In this document: positions 7,974 to 17,395 of the stretch, piece by piece
Numbering within the stretch: position 1 is the stretch's first letter
Layout: the number at the start of each line of letters is the position of its first letter
Assembly (NCBI RefSeq): GCF_001434315.1
Contig: NZ_AZFE01000031.1
Location: 1 to 64,000 of the forward strand
DNA length: 64,000 bases
Direction of reading: 5' to 3'
DNA from: Paucilactobacillus oligofermentans DSM 15707 = LMG 22743
GTDB lineage: Bacteria; Bacillota; Bacilli; Lactobacillales; Lactobacillaceae
Notes under the pieces: generated by a model
The model's input: the letters and a program-made list of their open reading frames with translations, nothing else
The model's database searches: none
Told to the model about the DNA's origin: nothing
Translations under genes and position numbers: made by a program

Positions 7974-9326
7974 TTGGAAAACACTATTAAACCAGCCAAA
8001 AAACATAGCTGGACTCAACTATCTGATGGGTATTTAAATAAAACCCCATTACTACAATTCATTATCATCTCACTTATTTTTCCTATGTGGGGTTGTGCTG
8101 CCAGTCTAAACGACATTTTGATCACACAATTTAAAACAGTTTTTACATTAAATGATGCATCAACTGCTTTCGTTCAAACAGCTTTCTATGGTGGTTACTT
8201 CTTAATTGCCATTCCAGCATCACTAATTATTAAAAAGAGTTCATATAAAATCGCTATTATGACCGGACTTGTATTTTACATTCTTGGTTGTGCAATCTTC
8301 TTCCCTGCATCACAATTTGCAACTTATAGCATGTTCCTAGTTGCTATCTTTGCAATTGCAGTTGGATTAAGTTTCTTAGAGACTTCGTGTGATACCTACG
8401 TTTCAATGCTTGGACCTAAAAAATGGTCAACAATGCGTTTAAACATTGCTAACACACTAATCCCACTTGGTGACATCATGGGAATCGTCTTAGGTAAATA
8501 CTTGATCTTTGGTAAGATCAGTAGTTTATCTGAAAAAATGGCTAGTATGCACGGTGCCGAACGTGTTGCCTATGGCGAAAAGATGTTGCAACTTACTTTG
8601 CAACCATACAAGTATATCTTGATTGTTCTTCTTGTCATGCTAGTTATCTTGGCAATTACACCAATGCCACATGCTAAAGCTACTACTGCTGCTGTTTCAG
8701 CAGACGGTGAAGCTAAAGAAGAAAGACCAAGCCTTAAAGAAACAATCAAATATCTTTGGTCAAACACTGGCTTTAAAAAAGGTGTTTTCGCTCAATTTAT
8801 CTATGCTGGTATGCAAACCACTGTTTGGTCATTTACAATCCGACTAGCATTGAATTTAATTCACTTGTCTGATAGTGCTGCTGCTACCTTTATGATCTTT
8901 AGTTACGTTGCTTGGTTTGTTGGTAAGTTAGTTGCTAACGTATTCATGACTAAGTTCAGTAGTACGGGAGTCTTAACGTGGTTCTCAGCCCTTGGTGTTC
9001 TTTGCTTAGTTGTTACTTTCACGGTTCCAAATGCTACTGCTGTTTATGCTGCTGTCTTAACTAGTTTCTTCTTTGGACCTGAATGGCCAACCATTTATGC
9101 TCATACTCTTGATACAGTTACTGAAAAGCAACATACAGAAACAGCTGGTGCAATCATCGTTATGTCATTAATTGGTGGTGCAATCATGCCATTTGTTCAA
9201 GGACTTGTTTCTGATTTATCTGGTTCAATGCAATTTTCATTCATCGTTCCAGCTCTATGTTATGTCTTCATCACGGTTTACTTCTTCCTAGAACACCGTA
9301 ATGAAAAACTTCAAAAAAATATTTAA
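7974..9326 (+). CDS. FucP-family MFS sugar:H+ symporter, probable ribose transporter
   Basis: A 450-residue, 12-TM major facilitator. The N-terminal WGCAASLNDILITQFKTVF resembles the signature of the L-fucose:proton symporter (FucP) subfamily, where an Asn-Asp pair lies in helix 1. It is co-transcribed with rbsD under the ribose operator and ended by its own terminator, so ribose is the likely substrate, replacing the RbsU or RbsACB systems of other Firmicutes. The start is TTG at 7974 behind AAGGGAG. Substrate is inferred from context; the family is clear. Confidence 0.85.
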   Translation: MENTIKPAKKHSWTQLSDGYLNKTPLLQFIIISLIFPMWGCAASLNDILITQFKTVFTLNDASTAFVQTAFYGGYFLIAIPASLIIKKSSYKIAIMTGLVFYILGCAIFFPASQFATYSMFLVAIFAIAVGLSFLETSCDTYVSMLGPKKWSTMRLNIANTLIPLGDIMGIVLGKYLIFGKISSLSEKMASMHGAERVAYGEKMLQLTLQPYKYILIVLLVMLVILAITPMPHAKATTAAVSADGEAKEERPSLKETIKYLWSNTGFKKGVFAQFIYAGMQTTVWSFTIRLALNLIHLSDSAAATFMIFSYVAWFVGKLVANVFMTKFSSTGVLTWFSALGVLCLVVTFTVPNATAVYAAVLTSFFFGPEWPTIYAHTLDTVTEKQHTETAGAIIVMSLIGGAIMPFVQGLVSDLSGSMQFSFIVPALCYVFITVYFFLEHRNEKLQKNI

Positions 9327-9341
9327 GCTAGTAATTAACTA

Positions 9342-9388
9342 AATACCAACTAATATTCAATTACGAATATTAGTTGGTATTTTTATTT
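9342..9388 (+). terminator. Terminator of rbsD-transporter operon
   Basis: Perfect 17-bp stem (9342-9358 / 9365-9381) with a 6-nt loop and a T-rich tail. Confidence 0.9.
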
Positions 9389-9406
9389 ATTCTTTTATTA
9401 AACATC

Positions 9407-9445
9407 AAAAAAAAGCTAATTCTTAAAATTAAGAATTAGCTTTTT
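9407..9445. terminator. Terminator of ptsHI
   Basis: Perfect 17-bp stem (9410-9426 / 9429-9445) with A and T runs on both sides. It mainly serves ptsI on the minus strand and can act in both directions. Confidence 0.85.
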
Positions 9446-9456
9446 AAATATGTGAA

Positions 9457-11175
9457 TTATTTACAAGAATTTTCAACTAACTTTTGAACCTCTTCATTTG
9501 ATTCGGCTTCAAGTGCTTTTTCAGCTAGCACCTTAACATCTTCTGTATTCAAACGCTTCATTAATGAACGTGTTTGAAGCATTGATGTGGCACTCATTGA
9601 AAATTCATCCAGACCAAGTCCCATTAAAATTGGAACTGCAATCTGATCTCCTGCCATTTCGCCACACATCCCAGCCCATTTGCCTTCGGCATGAGCAGTA
9701 TCAATTACTTGCTTAACTAAACGAAGTAATGATGGGTTATATGGTTGATATAGGTACGAAACATGTTCGTTACCACGATCAGCAGCAAATGTATATTGAA
9801 TCAAATCATTAGTTCCAATACTGAAGAAATCAGCATATTTAGCTAATTTATCAGCAATAATTACTGCGGCTGGAATTTCCATCATCATTCCAACTTCAAT
9901 ATTATCAGCAACTGATTGACCCTCATCTATAAGCTTTTGTCGTTCTTCATCATAAATTGCACGAGCTTGTTTAAATTCATTAACTGTTGCAATCATTGGG
10001 AACATAATTGCAATTTTTCCGTAGTTAGACGCACGCAATAACGCACGTAACTGTGTCCGGAAAATTTCTTGACGATCCAAACTAATTCGAATTGCACGGT
10101 AACCAAGGAATGGATTCATTTCATCTGGTAATGGCAAGTAAGGTAAATGTTTATCCCCACCAATATCCATAGTTCGAACAACAACTTGTTTGCCATTCAT
10201 TCCTTCGGCGACCTTTTTATATGATTCAAACTGTTCGTCTTCAGTTGGTAGTTCCGCAGAATTCATGTATAAAAATTCTGAACGGAAGAGTCCAATTGCT
10301 TCCCCACCATTATCAACAACCCCAGCTAAATCATCTGGCGTTCCAATATTAGCAGCAATGTCAAAATGTTTTCCATCCGCACTAACCGTCTTAGCATCTT
10401 TTAAAGCTTTCCATTCGGCTTGTTCAGCTGCGAATTTGGCAGCTTCGGCTTGGTAATGTTTAATTTCATCATCAGAAGGATCAATAATAATATCCCCAGT
10501 GTTACCATCAACAATTACCATGTCACCATCTTTAATCAAAGTAGTGGCATCACCAGTTCCAACAATCGCTGGAATTTCAAGAGTCCGTGACATGATTGCT
10601 GAATGAGAAGTTCTACCACCAATATCAGTAATAAAAGCTTTCACAAACTGACGATCTAGTTGTGCAGTATCACTTGGTGTCAAATCATGAGAAACGACAA
10701 TCGAAGTAGAATCAATCAATGAGGGACTTGGTAATGTTACCCCTAATAAATGACTCATTACTCGTTTTGTAACATCTCGAATATCTCCAGCACGTTCTTG
10801 CATATAGGTATTATCAGTCATTGCTTCAAACATTCCAATATACATGTCGGTTACAGTTTTAACTGCTGATTCTGCATTAATCTTTTCGTCATTGATTTTA
10901 GTTTCAATAGCGCCAATTAATTCAGGATCTGCCAAAATTGTAATATGTGCTTCAAAGACTTCGGCTTCTTCTTCACCTAATGATTTAATTGCATGTTGCT
11001 TAATAATTTCAAGATCTTTTTTTGAGTCATTAAACGAATCGTGAAGCCTTTCGACTTCACGATTAGTATCCGTTATAGTTACCTCTTTAAAAGATAAATC
11101 GGGATCTACTAACATGTAAACCTTAGCAATTGCAATCCCATTACTGGCAGCAATTCCGCTGATTTGGTTTGACAT
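9457..11175 (-). CDS. ptsI: PTS enzyme I (phosphoenolpyruvate-protein phosphotransferase)
   Basis: The 572-residue enzyme I takes phosphate from PEP onto His191 ([12 protein letters not shown]) and passes it to HPr. The N-terminal HPr-binding and phospho-His domains are followed by a TIM-barrel PEP domain with EGIGLFRSE-like ([11 protein letters not shown]), the Arg-rich [10 protein letters not shown] loop and the active-site GMCGEMAGD Cys. Length is typical. The ATG overlaps the ptsH stop (TAATG), giving translational coupling. Cytosolic. Confidence 0.97.
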   Translation of the reverse strand: MSNQISGIAASNGIAIAKVYMLVDPDLSFKEVTITDTNREVERLHDSFNDSKKDLEIIKQHAIKSLGEEEAEVFEAHITILADPELIGAIETKINDEKINAESAVKTVTDMYIGMFEAMTDNTYMQERAGDIRDVTKRVMSHLLGVTLPSPSLIDSTSIVVSHDLTPSDTAQLDRQFVKAFITDIGGRTSHSAIMSRTLEIPAIVGTGDATTLIKDGDMVIVDGNTGDIIIDPSDDEIKHYQAEAAKFAAEQAEWKALKDAKTVSADGKHFDIAANIGTPDDLAGVVDNGGEAIGLFRSEFLYMNSAELPTEDEQFESYKKVAEGMNGKQVVVRTMDIGGDKHLPYLPLPDEMNPFLGYRAIRISLDRQEIFRTQLRALLRASNYGKIAIMFPMIATVNEFKQARAIYDEERQKLIDEGQSVADNIEVGMMMEIPAAVIIADKLAKYADFFSIGTNDLIQYTFAADRGNEHVSYLYQPYNPSLLRLVKQVIDTAHAEGKWAGMCGEMAGDQIAVPILMGLGLDEFSMSATSMLQTRSLMKRLNTEDVKVLAEKALEAESNEEVQKLVENSCK

Positions 11176-11441
11176 TAGTCAGATAGACCTTCCTTCTTCA
11201 TTGTTTCTGAAATAGCTGCAATAGCATCTTTTTCATCAGTACCTTCAGCTGAAATTGTAACAGCTGCGCCTTGGCCAACACCAAGTGACATAACACCCAT
11301 GATAGATTTAAGATTTACACCTTTTCCATCATATTGTAGTGTAATATCTGAACTGAATTTTGATGCAGTTTGTACCAAAATAGTTGCTGGACGTGCGTGA
11401 ATTCCTGTTTCTGCAGTTACGTTAAAATCTTGTTTTTCCAT
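11175..11441 (-). CDS. ptsH: Phosphocarrier protein HPr
   Basis: The 88-residue HPr has the PTS phosphorylation site His15 in TGIHARPAT and the regulatory Ser46 in [10 protein letters not shown], the target of HPr kinase that makes the CcpA corepressor. A frame extends to 11459 but the ATG at 11441 follows AAGGAG and gives the universal MEKQDF-type N-terminus. It leads a ptsHI operon whose promoter has cre-like sites, and its 5' leader contains a hairpin. Confidence 0.97.
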   Translation of the reverse strand: MEKQDFNVTAETGIHARPATILVQTASKFSSDITLQYDGKGVNLKSIMGVMSLGVGQGAAVTISAEGTDEKDAIAAISETMKKEGLSD

Positions 11442-11473
11442 GATATCAATCTCCTTCAAGAGTATAAATTAAT

Positions 11474-11505
11474 GAGAACTCCACTTTTATGGACAAACAG
11501 TTCTC
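11474..11505 (-). promoter_or_regulatory. Hairpin in the ptsH 5' leader
   Basis: GAGAACT and AGTTCTC form a 7-bp outer stem, and TCCA/TGGA can extend it inside. It lies between the promoter and the ribosome binding site and is not followed by a T-run, so it is not a simple terminator. Function unknown. Confidence 0.4.
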
Positions 11506-11515
11506 GTTTGTTAAT

Positions 11516-11544
11516 ATTTTATCAATTGTAAGCGTTAAATTCAA
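11516..11544 (-). promoter_or_regulatory. ptsHI promoter
   Basis: Minus strand: -35 TTGAAT (11539-11544), 17-bp spacer, -10 TAAAAT (11516-11521). A cre-like palindrome fills most of the spacer. Confidence 0.65.
11527..11540. promoter_or_regulatory. cre-like site within the ptsHI promoter
   Basis: TGTAAGCGTTAAAT fits TGWAARCGYTWNCW except for one position. It lies between the -35 and -10 boxes, a position where CcpA would repress. Confidence 0.55.
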
Positions 11545-11553
11545 GTTAAATAA

Positions 11554-11567
11554 TGTAAACGTTTTAT
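11554..11567. promoter_or_regulatory. Second cre-like site upstream of the ptsHI -35
   Basis: TGTAAACGTTTTAT also fits the cre consensus with one mismatch. It lies upstream of the -35 box, where CcpA more often activates. The two sites are 27 bp apart, start to start. Confidence 0.5.
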
Positions 11568-11571
11568 TTAG

Positions 11572-11754
11572 CTAGTTTTCAACCATCCGATAGATAATTT
11601 GACCGCCTCGCATTGCCTGTCCTTTAATTCTTTTTCGATATTCGTATGCGTGAAAAATTGATTGAAATTCTAAAAACTCACTTGCTTCGATTGAAAGTTC
11701 AGTAATCTCTCCAGCTCGTAGCTGTTCTAGCAATTGATTATAATCTTTATTCAT
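11572..11754 (-). CDS. Small conserved-looking protein of unknown function
   Basis: A 60-residue soluble protein with a mixed charged N-terminal half (LLEQLRAGEITELSIEASEF) and a basic C-terminal half (YEYRKRIKGQAMRGGQIIYRMVE). I do not assign a family. Two ATGs occur; the first abuts the AAGGGGG ribosome binding site, so the second at 11754 is preferred. It lies between clpE (divergent) and ptsHI (same strand). No signal peptide or membrane segment. The ribosome binding site and charge pattern support a real gene. Confidence 0.7.
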   Translation of the reverse strand: MNKDYNQLLEQLRAGEITELSIEASEFLEFQSIFHAYEYRKRIKGQAMRGGQIIYRMVEN

Positions 11755-11894
11755 CGTCATCCCCCTTGAGTAACATTATACCAGAAATTCATTATTACTT
11801 ACGATTTTAGCTTACTAAAACCAAGAAATTTTTTTAATTATTGATGGCTTAGAAACACATACCCAGCAAGAGATGTAGGTGTAATACAAATCAC

Positions 11895-11922
11895 TTGCAT
11901 TCAAAATAAATGCATGTATAAT
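11895..11922 (+). promoter_or_regulatory. clpE promoter
   Basis: -35 TTGCAT (11895-11900), 16-bp spacer, perfect -10 TATAAT (11917-11922), immediately upstream of CtsR boxes. Confidence 0.7.
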
Positions 11923-11931
11923 ATAACCAAT

Positions 11932-11961
11932 GGTCAAAGAAGGTCAAAATATTTTTTGACC
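11932..11961 (+). promoter_or_regulatory. CtsR operator (three heptad half-sites)
   Basis: GGTCAAA-GAA-GGTCAAA (11932-11948) is the exact direct-repeat CtsR box, with its 3-bp gap. A third, inverted copy (TTTTGACC, to 11961) makes a palindrome with the second. It lies just downstream of the -10 box, so CtsR would block initiation of clpE until heat or protein stress. CtsR itself is not in the window. Confidence 0.9.
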
Positions 11962-11983
11962 AATTATAAAGGAGGTTCACTTA

Positions 11984-14209
11984 ATGTTGTGTCAAAATTG
12001 TCAACAAAATCCAGCTACGATTCATCTTCAAGTATCAATGAATAATGAGCAGATTCAAGTTGACCTCTGTCAAAACTGTTATCAACAACTCAAACAAACA
12101 CAAAACTTCTTAAATATTGGAGGTAACAATATGGATAATAATAACAATAATGGCCAATTTGGCTTCGGGAGTCTTGATGAAATGTTGCGCGCCATTCAAC
12201 AACAAAATCAACAACAATTCTCTCAAGCACAGTCAAACAAACAACCAAGTCAAAATGGACGTGGCGGTAATAATGGTGGCAACAGTCTCTTAGCTCAATT
12301 TGGACTAAACTTAACTGATCAAGCTAAGCAAGGTAAAATCGACCCCGTTATTGGTCGCGACGCAGAAATTAATCGTGTTATTGAAATTTTAAATCGTCGT
12401 ACTAAAAATAATCCTGTTTTAATTGGTGAAGCTGGAGTTGGTAAAACTTCCGTGGTTGAAGGGCTTGCCTTAGCCATTATCGCTGGTCAGGTACCTGCTA
12501 AACTAGCTCACAAAGAAGTTATTCGATTAGATGTTGTTTCATTAGTCCAAGGAACCGGGATGCGTGGTCAATTTGAAGAACGACTTCAAAAGTTAATGGA
12601 CGAAGTTTCAAAAAACGACAATATAATCCTATTTATTGATGAAATCCATGAAATTATGGGTGCTGGTAATGCCGAAGGTGGCATGGATGCCGGAAATATC
12701 CTTAAACCTGCCCTCGCCCGTGGTGAATTTCAATTAATTGGAGCTACTACTTTAAATGAATACCGTAAAATCGAAAAGGATGCTGCCTTAGCGCGTCGTT
12801 TCCAACCAGTACAAGTAAATGAACCTTCTATTGAAGAAACGCTTCAAATCCTTCGAGGAATCCAATCACGCTATCAAGACTATCATAATGTAAAGTATAC
12901 TGACGCGGCAATTGATGCTGCAGTTAAGTTATCAGCACGTTATATTCAAGACCGTTTCCAACCAGATAAGGCAATCGACTTGCTTGATGAAGCCGGCTCA
13001 AAAAAGAACTTAACTTTAAAGACCGCTGATCCAGCTACGATTGAAAATGAGATTCATACCGCTGAAGCGCATAAGCAGCAAGCACTCGATAATGAAGATT
13101 ATGAAAAGGCCGCCTTTTATCGTGACCAAGTTGCTAAACTGGAAACTGCGAAAAAAGATGCGGAAGAAAATCATACTGATCAATCAGCTACGGTTACTGA
13201 AAAAGATATGCAAACAATTGTTGAAGAAAAAACTAGCATTCCGGTTGGTGAACTGCAAAAACAAGAACAGTCACAACTAAAGGACCTGGATAAAAATCTC
13301 GAAGCCAATATTATTGGACAAGATGAAGCTGTCAATAAAGTAACGCGTGCGATCCGTCGTAACCGTATTGGTCTAAACAAATCTGGTCGTCCAATTGGAT
13401 CATTCTTATTCGTTGGCCCTACTGGGGTTGGTAAAACGGAAACTGCTCGTCAGCTTGCAAAAGAACTATTTGGATCACCTGATTCCATGATTCGCTTTGA
13501 TATGAGTGAATATATGGAAAAACACAGCACGTCAAAATTGATTGGTTCGCCTCCTGGGTATGTTGGTTATGACGAAGCTGGTCAATTGACTGAACAGGTA
13601 CGCCGTCATCCATACAGTTTAATTCTTTTAGATGAAGTTGAAAAAGCCCATCCGGATGTAATGCACATGTTTTTACAAATTCTCGAAGATGGACGTTTGA
13701 CTGATTCTCAAGGTCGTACAGTTAGCTTTAAAGATACCATTATCATCATGACTTCTAATGCAGGATCTGGCGATGCCGTTGTCAGTGTCGGCTTCGGCGC
13801 AGATGCGGCTGGTGAAACTCATTCTGTAATGTCTAAACTTGGCGACTACTTTAAACCAGAGTTCTTAAATCGTTTTGATGGCATTGTTGAGTTTAATGCA
13901 TTAACTAAAGATGATTTATCAAAAATCGTTGGTTTGATGATTGATGATGTTAATAAAATGTTGGCTGATCGTGATTTATTCATCCACGTTACTAATCCAG
14001 TTAAAGATAAATTAGTTGAATTAGGATATGACCCAGCAATGGGTGCACGACCTCTTCGTCGTGTTATCCAGGAACAAATCGAAGATCGAGTTGCTGATTT
14101 TGTGATTGATAATCCTAAAATTAAGAATTTAAATGCACGGATTGTTGATGGCGAGATTACAATTGAAAATGCAACCACTACTTCAACAGCAATTGAAATA
14201 GATAAATAA
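11984..14209 (+). CDS. clpE: ATP-dependent Clp protease ATP-binding subunit ClpE
   Basis: A 741-residue HSP100 unfoldase that feeds substrates to ClpP. The N-terminal zinc finger with Cys3, Cys6, Cys29 and Cys32 is diagnostic of ClpE rather than ClpC. A Gln/Asn-rich linker (about 46-100) leads to AAA-1 with Walker A GEAGVGKT (148-155) and [13 protein letters not shown]-type coiled segment ([15 protein letters not shown]) precedes AAA-2 with GPTGVGKT and LDEVEKAHP. It stands alone between a CtsR operator and a strong terminator. The ATG follows AAAGGAGG. Confidence 0.97.
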   Translation: MLCQNCQQNPATIHLQVSMNNEQIQVDLCQNCYQQLKQTQNFLNIGGNNMDNNNNNGQFGFGSLDEMLRAIQQQNQQQFSQAQSNKQPSQNGRGGNNGGNSLLAQFGLNLTDQAKQGKIDPVIGRDAEINRVIEILNRRTKNNPVLIGEAGVGKTSVVEGLALAIIAGQVPAKLAHKEVIRLDVVSLVQGTGMRGQFEERLQKLMDEVSKNDNIILFIDEIHEIMGAGNAEGGMDAGNILKPALARGEFQLIGATTLNEYRKIEKDAALARRFQPVQVNEPSIEETLQILRGIQSRYQDYHNVKYTDAAIDAAVKLSARYIQDRFQPDKAIDLLDEAGSKKNLTLKTADPATIENEIHTAEAHKQQALDNEDYEKAAFYRDQVAKLETAKKDAEENHTDQSATVTEKDMQTIVEEKTSIPVGELQKQEQSQLKDLDKNLEANIIGQDEAVNKVTRAIRRNRIGLNKSGRPIGSFLFVGPTGVGKTETARQLAKELFGSPDSMIRFDMSEYMEKHSTSKLIGSPPGYVGYDEAGQLTEQVRRHPYSLILLDEVEKAHPDVMHMFLQILEDGRLTDSQGRTVSFKDTIIIMTSNAGSGDAVVSVGFGADAAGETHSVMSKLGDYFKPEFLNRFDGIVEFNALTKDDLSKIVGLMIDDVNKMLADRDLFIHVTNPVKDKLVELGYDPAMGARPLRRVIQEQIEDRVADFVIDNPKIKNLNARIVDGEITIENATTTSTAIEIDK

Positions 14210-14214
14210 CAATT

Positions 14215-14247
14215 AAAGAGGAATCTCTGGTGAGATTCCTCTTTTTA
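14215..14247. terminator. Terminator after clpE (bidirectional)
   Basis: Perfect 13-bp stem (14215-14227 / 14232-14244) with TGGT loop and T-run; it also ends the convergent ECF gene. Confidence 0.9.
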
Positions 14248-14259
14248 TATCCATTATTT

Positions 14260-14862
14260 TTAACGTTTTTGATAAATCTTTCTGAGCGGCATTGCAATCA
14301 TTGGGGCAATAATTGCAGCCAGTACCATTTCAGCTAATCCATTAGTTACAAAGATAGCCGATAAGGCTTTAAATAAATTACTTACATTAACTCCATACAG
14401 CTTAGCCACTTCCGGCGTATGATAAAAGATATAAATGAATCCTAGCACCAAAATTGTATTAGTAAGTGCCCCTAGAATTGAAGCAATTACCATTGAACTA
14501 AGTAAATGTTTAAAAAACTTAAACAAAATAATAAAAGTCCAACCTGCTACTAAACCAATCATAATTCTGGGTAAGACCGATACCAATGGATTAACAAATA
14601 CTAACGGTGCTAACGGACTACTTGGAAAGACAAATGCTCTAATCCAAGTTAACACACCCCACACACCACCAACGATAGCCCCATCAACCGGACCCAACAC
14701 AATTGCCGTAATAATCACCGTTACATGCAAAGTTGTCAAACTCAACGGTCCAATCGGAATGTTGCCCAACATAGGAATAAAATCTTGTAAAATGATAATT
14801 GCAGTTAAAATTGCTAAAATACTGATATGATATGTTGATTTTTTCTTTCTCAATTTGGTCAC
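14260..14862 (-). CDS. ECF transporter S component, probably for a vitamin such as pantothenate
   Basis: A 200-residue protein with about six membrane helices, the size and layout of substrate-binding (S) components of energy-coupling factor transporters, which share the EcfAA'T module encoded elsewhere. A basic N-terminus (TKLRKKK) is followed by a helix and the conserved loop IPIGPLSLTTLHVTVIITAI. This loop and the GPVDGAIVGGVWG segment recall PanT-type components more than FolT or ThiT, but substrate choice from sequence alone is weak. It is a single gene sharing a terminator with clpE. No riboswitch is seen upstream. Confidence 0.75.
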   Translation of the reverse strand: MTKLRKKKSTYHISILAILTAIIILQDFIPMLGNIPIGPLSLTTLHVTVIITAIVLGPVDGAIVGGVWGVLTWIRAFVFPSSPLAPLVFVNPLVSVLPRIMIGLVAGWTFIILFKFFKHLLSSMVIASILGALTNTILVLGFIYIFYHTPEVAKLYGVNVSNLFKALSAIFVTNGLAEMVLAAIIAPMIAMPLRKIYQKR

Positions 14863-14975
14863 CTCGGCTACTTAATGTTATTATTATAACGTGTAAGATA
14901 AAAAAATAGAAACATCTAGTAATAAGTTTTTCAAAAAAGACTATACTAAATTAAAATAATTGGGAAGTGTAAACT

Positions 14976-15671
14976 ATGAGTAAAAATCCAGTACTTGGAA
15001 TGCCGGTTTGGGCATACTACATTAACATCGATGATCAATCAAATATCCTCGCCCCACAACTTCTAAAAGGTTTATATGGTCAACATTACGATGTCGAGAA
15101 AACTACCTTTGATAAATTCCGCTTTATTGAATCTGAAGGCCAACTAACAGGAACTTTTGGTGATACACCAGGAATTGTTAAGCTTTATTATCGCCAAGCA
15201 AACTGGGCCGAAATGGAATCTGTTGATATGTATCTTTTGTTAAAAGAAAATACAACAATCTACGATGGCATTGAAGGCTTAAAGACTTCCAGCTCACTCC
15301 CTGAAGGGATGACTATTCGTGCATTTAAGCGAGTTGCCACTACCGATGGTGAGTTCTGGTATGAGATTAGCCCTGACCAATGGGTCCTTTACAAGGACAT
15401 GGAAATCACAAATAATCCATATGAAAACATTGAACTTTCTGCTACTGGTGAACAATTAATTTTTGAACCAGTTGGTGAAGTAAAAGCTGAAATCGATTAT
15501 ATCCCTGGAAAGAAAATCCAGGCCTATAACAAGCCTTACGGTAAAATCACTAATGAACTAGAAGATGGTACTGAGATTGTTGTCGTTGCCAGATCTACTG
15601 ATAACGGTGTGACTTGGTATAAAATTCAAGGAAACGAATTTATTAACGGCTCATACGTTAAATTAAAATAA
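14976..15671 (+). CDS. MucBP-like / SH3-like domain protein without signal peptide
   Basis: A 231-residue protein. The first 75 residues (LGMPVWAYYINIDDQSNILAPQLLKG..) have the pattern of a MucBP-type beta-grasp module, in which a polar strand and YxYxVxK-like turns are usual in mucus-binding proteins. Two SH3/SLAP-like segments follow (about 80-145 and 165-231), each ending in a W-Y-K/E-I motif as in FWYEISPDQWVLY and TWYKIQGNEFINGSYV. There is no signal peptide, anchor or membrane helix at either end. ATG at 14976 is behind GGGAAGTG. Export by a non-classical path or an intracellular role are both possible. Confidence 0.65.
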   Translation: MSKNPVLGMPVWAYYINIDDQSNILAPQLLKGLYGQHYDVEKTTFDKFRFIESEGQLTGTFGDTPGIVKLYYRQANWAEMESVDMYLLLKENTTIYDGIEGLKTSSSLPEGMTIRAFKRVATTDGEFWYEISPDQWVLYKDMEITNNPYENIELSATGEQLIFEPVGEVKAEIDYIPGKKIQAYNKPYGKITNELEDGTEIVVVARSTDNGVTWYKIQGNEFINGSYVKLK

Positions 15672-15684
15672 TACTATACCATCA

Positions 15685-15720
15685 AAAAACGCTTAATTCT
15701 TAATGAATTAAGCGTTTTTG
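15685..15720. terminator. Bidirectional terminator
   Basis: Perfect 15-bp stem (15685-15699 / 15705-15719) flanked by A and T runs, between two convergent genes. Confidence 0.9.
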
Positions 15721-15737
15721 ATTACGATAAATAAAAG

Positions 15738-17270
15738 TTAATAACTTAACGCGTTTTGATAATCAGAATTCCAATGAGAATAGAAAGTACCATAACTCAT
15801 ATTTTCACGTCTATTTGTCCAAGGATTATTATAATTAAATCCTTTTTGATCGTAACCAGTTAGTGTAATAGTATGTGAACCAAATCCGTTCATATTACCT
15901 TGCCATACAACAACTAAATGTCCTTGATTTAATTTGTCCTTAATTGAATCTATTGAAGCACCATTTAAAACATTACTCCAACCAATGTGATTACTAACAA
16001 CAGAAGCAATCCCAGTTGCTAGAACCCATAAACCAGAACCTGAATTACTATAAGGATTACCAACAAATCCATAATTAGGATTACTACTTCTTGGTGTTTC
16101 ATTTGCAACCTGTTCCTTAGTAATATTAACGCCGGCATACTGCAACATCATTGTAACAGCAGTCATTTCACAGCCGGTAGGTAAGTTTGGCAGTTGACCA
16201 ATTAATGGAGTATTTGAATTTTGACTTGAATAAATAACTCCATCTCCATAAGCCCATATATCAGTTTTTTGATATTTAAAATATCCTCTATACAACGAGC
16301 CATCGCTTCCAAAGAAATAATTATTCCCCCAATTACGATAAAATTGATTTGTTAACCGAGCACCATTACCATCAAAATAGTATGTTTGTCCCCAGTTCGA
16401 ATAAAATGAATTAGTTAGACGAACCCCGTTACCATCAAAATAATAAATGTTGCCCCAATTTGAATAGAAATTATTGGTTAAACGTACACCATCGCTATTG
16501 AAATAATAAACATTTCCCCAGTTAGAATAAAATTGATCATCATATCTAGCGCCATCCGCTCCAAAATAATAAACATTTCCCCAATTTGCATAAAATTGGT
16601 TAGTATATCTTACCCCATCTTCACCAAAATAATAAGTATGTCCTGAAGCAGATAAAAATTGATTAGTATATCTCACACCATCGGAGCCAAAATAATAATT
16701 ATGACCCCAGTTTGAATAATACTTATTATCATATCTAGTGCCATCCGATCCAAAATAGTAAATATGGCCCCAATTTGAATAAAATTGATCTCTAAACATT
16801 TTCCCATCATTTCCAAAATAATAAATTTTATTATTTTCTGAATAGAAAGAGTTAGTCTGTTTTACACTATTAAAGTAATAATAAAACGATGAACCTTCTT
16901 GCACGATTCCATTCTTGGACGCATCTGCTTGAGATTCTACTGTGACTTCAGCATTACTTTCAGCTGTATTATTGGTTTCATTAACTTCAGTATTATCATT
17001 ACTACTTTTACTACTTGATTCTGAACTGCTACTTTCACTGATTGAATCTGAATTATCACCTTCAGAACTATTGCTTGATTCTGAACTACTTGCATTAGAT
17101 TCTGAACTACTTGAACTTTCATCATTAACGATAGTTGCCGGAGTACTTTTAATTTCACTGCTTGAATTATCTACCAAAATTGCATCTGCTTTAACAAATC
17201 CACCAGATATAATAATAGATAACGCAAAAACAAATGATGTTAACAATAAAAATCGCTTCTTAAACCTCAT
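15738..17270 (-). CDS. Secreted C39-like cysteine peptidase with 21-residue repeats
   Basis: A 510-residue exported protein. Residues 1-30 are a signal peptide (KKR then a hydrophobic core, VKADA cleavage). Residues 36-118 are a Ser/Glu/Asn-rich linker. About nine 21-residue repeats follow (141-330, core FYSNWGNVYYFGSDGARYTN), like aromatic cell-wall or glucan-binding repeats. The C-terminal 150 residues are a papain-like Peptidase_C39_2 domain with Cys367 (LPTGCEMTA), His466 (SHTITLTGYD) and the Asn481/482 region (YNNPWT). No LPXTG anchor; the repeats probably hold it on the wall. Target unknown. Its repeats match those of the glucosaminidase at 37918-39639. Confidence 0.85.
   Translation of the reverse strand: MRFKKRFLLLTSFVFALSIIISGGFVKADAILVDNSSSEIKSTPATIVNDESSSSSESNASSSESSNSSEGDNSDSISESSSSESSSKSSNDNTEVNETNNTAESNAEVTVESQADASKNGIVQEGSSFYYYFNSVKQTNSFYSENNKIYYFGNDGKMFRDQFYSNWGHIYYFGSDGTRYDNKYYSNWGHNYYFGSDGVRYTNQFLSASGHTYYFGEDGVRYTNQFYANWGNVYYFGADGARYDDQFYSNWGNVYYFNSDGVRLTNNFYSNWGNIYYFDGNGVRLTNSFYSNWGQTYYFDGNGARLTNQFYRNWGNNYFFGSDGSLYRGYFKYQKTDIWAYGDGVIYSSQNSNTPLIGQLPNLPTGCEMTAVTMMLQYAGVNITKEQVANETPRSSNPNYGFVGNPYSNSGSGLWVLATGIASVVSNHIGWSNVLNGASIDSIKDKLNQGHLVVVWQGNMNGFGSHTITLTGYDQKGFNYNNPWTNRRENMSYGTFYSHWNSDYQNALSY
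16281..16850 (-). repeat. In-frame 63-bp tandem repeats in the C39-like peptidase gene
   Basis: Nine units of 21 codons, more diverged from each other than those in the glucosaminidase gene. Each contains an F-Y-x-N-W-G-x-x-Y-Y-F-x-x-D/N-G core. Confidence 0.9.
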
Positions 17271-17341
17271 AAAATCTTCTCCTCCAAATAAATATATAAG
17301 AGTAGTATAACAAAAAACTTAATACATAACGTTCATACAAA

Positions 17342-17378
17342 ATAAAAAAGTTACTAAGTTTAAATTCTTAGTAACTTA
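17342..17378 (-). terminator. Terminator of the prfC-AI-2E-membrane protein operon
   Basis: Minus strand: AAGTTACTAAG pairs with CTTAGTAACTT (17367-17377 / 17349-17359), followed by TTTTTATTTT. Confidence 0.85.
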
Positions 17379-17395
17379 CTATTATTCATTAAATA

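Noticed and set aside
16942-17310. An open frame on the plus strand rich in Leu and Ser.
   Set aside because: It is the complement of the Ser/Glu-rich linker and signal region of the C39-like peptidase and has no ribosome binding site of note.
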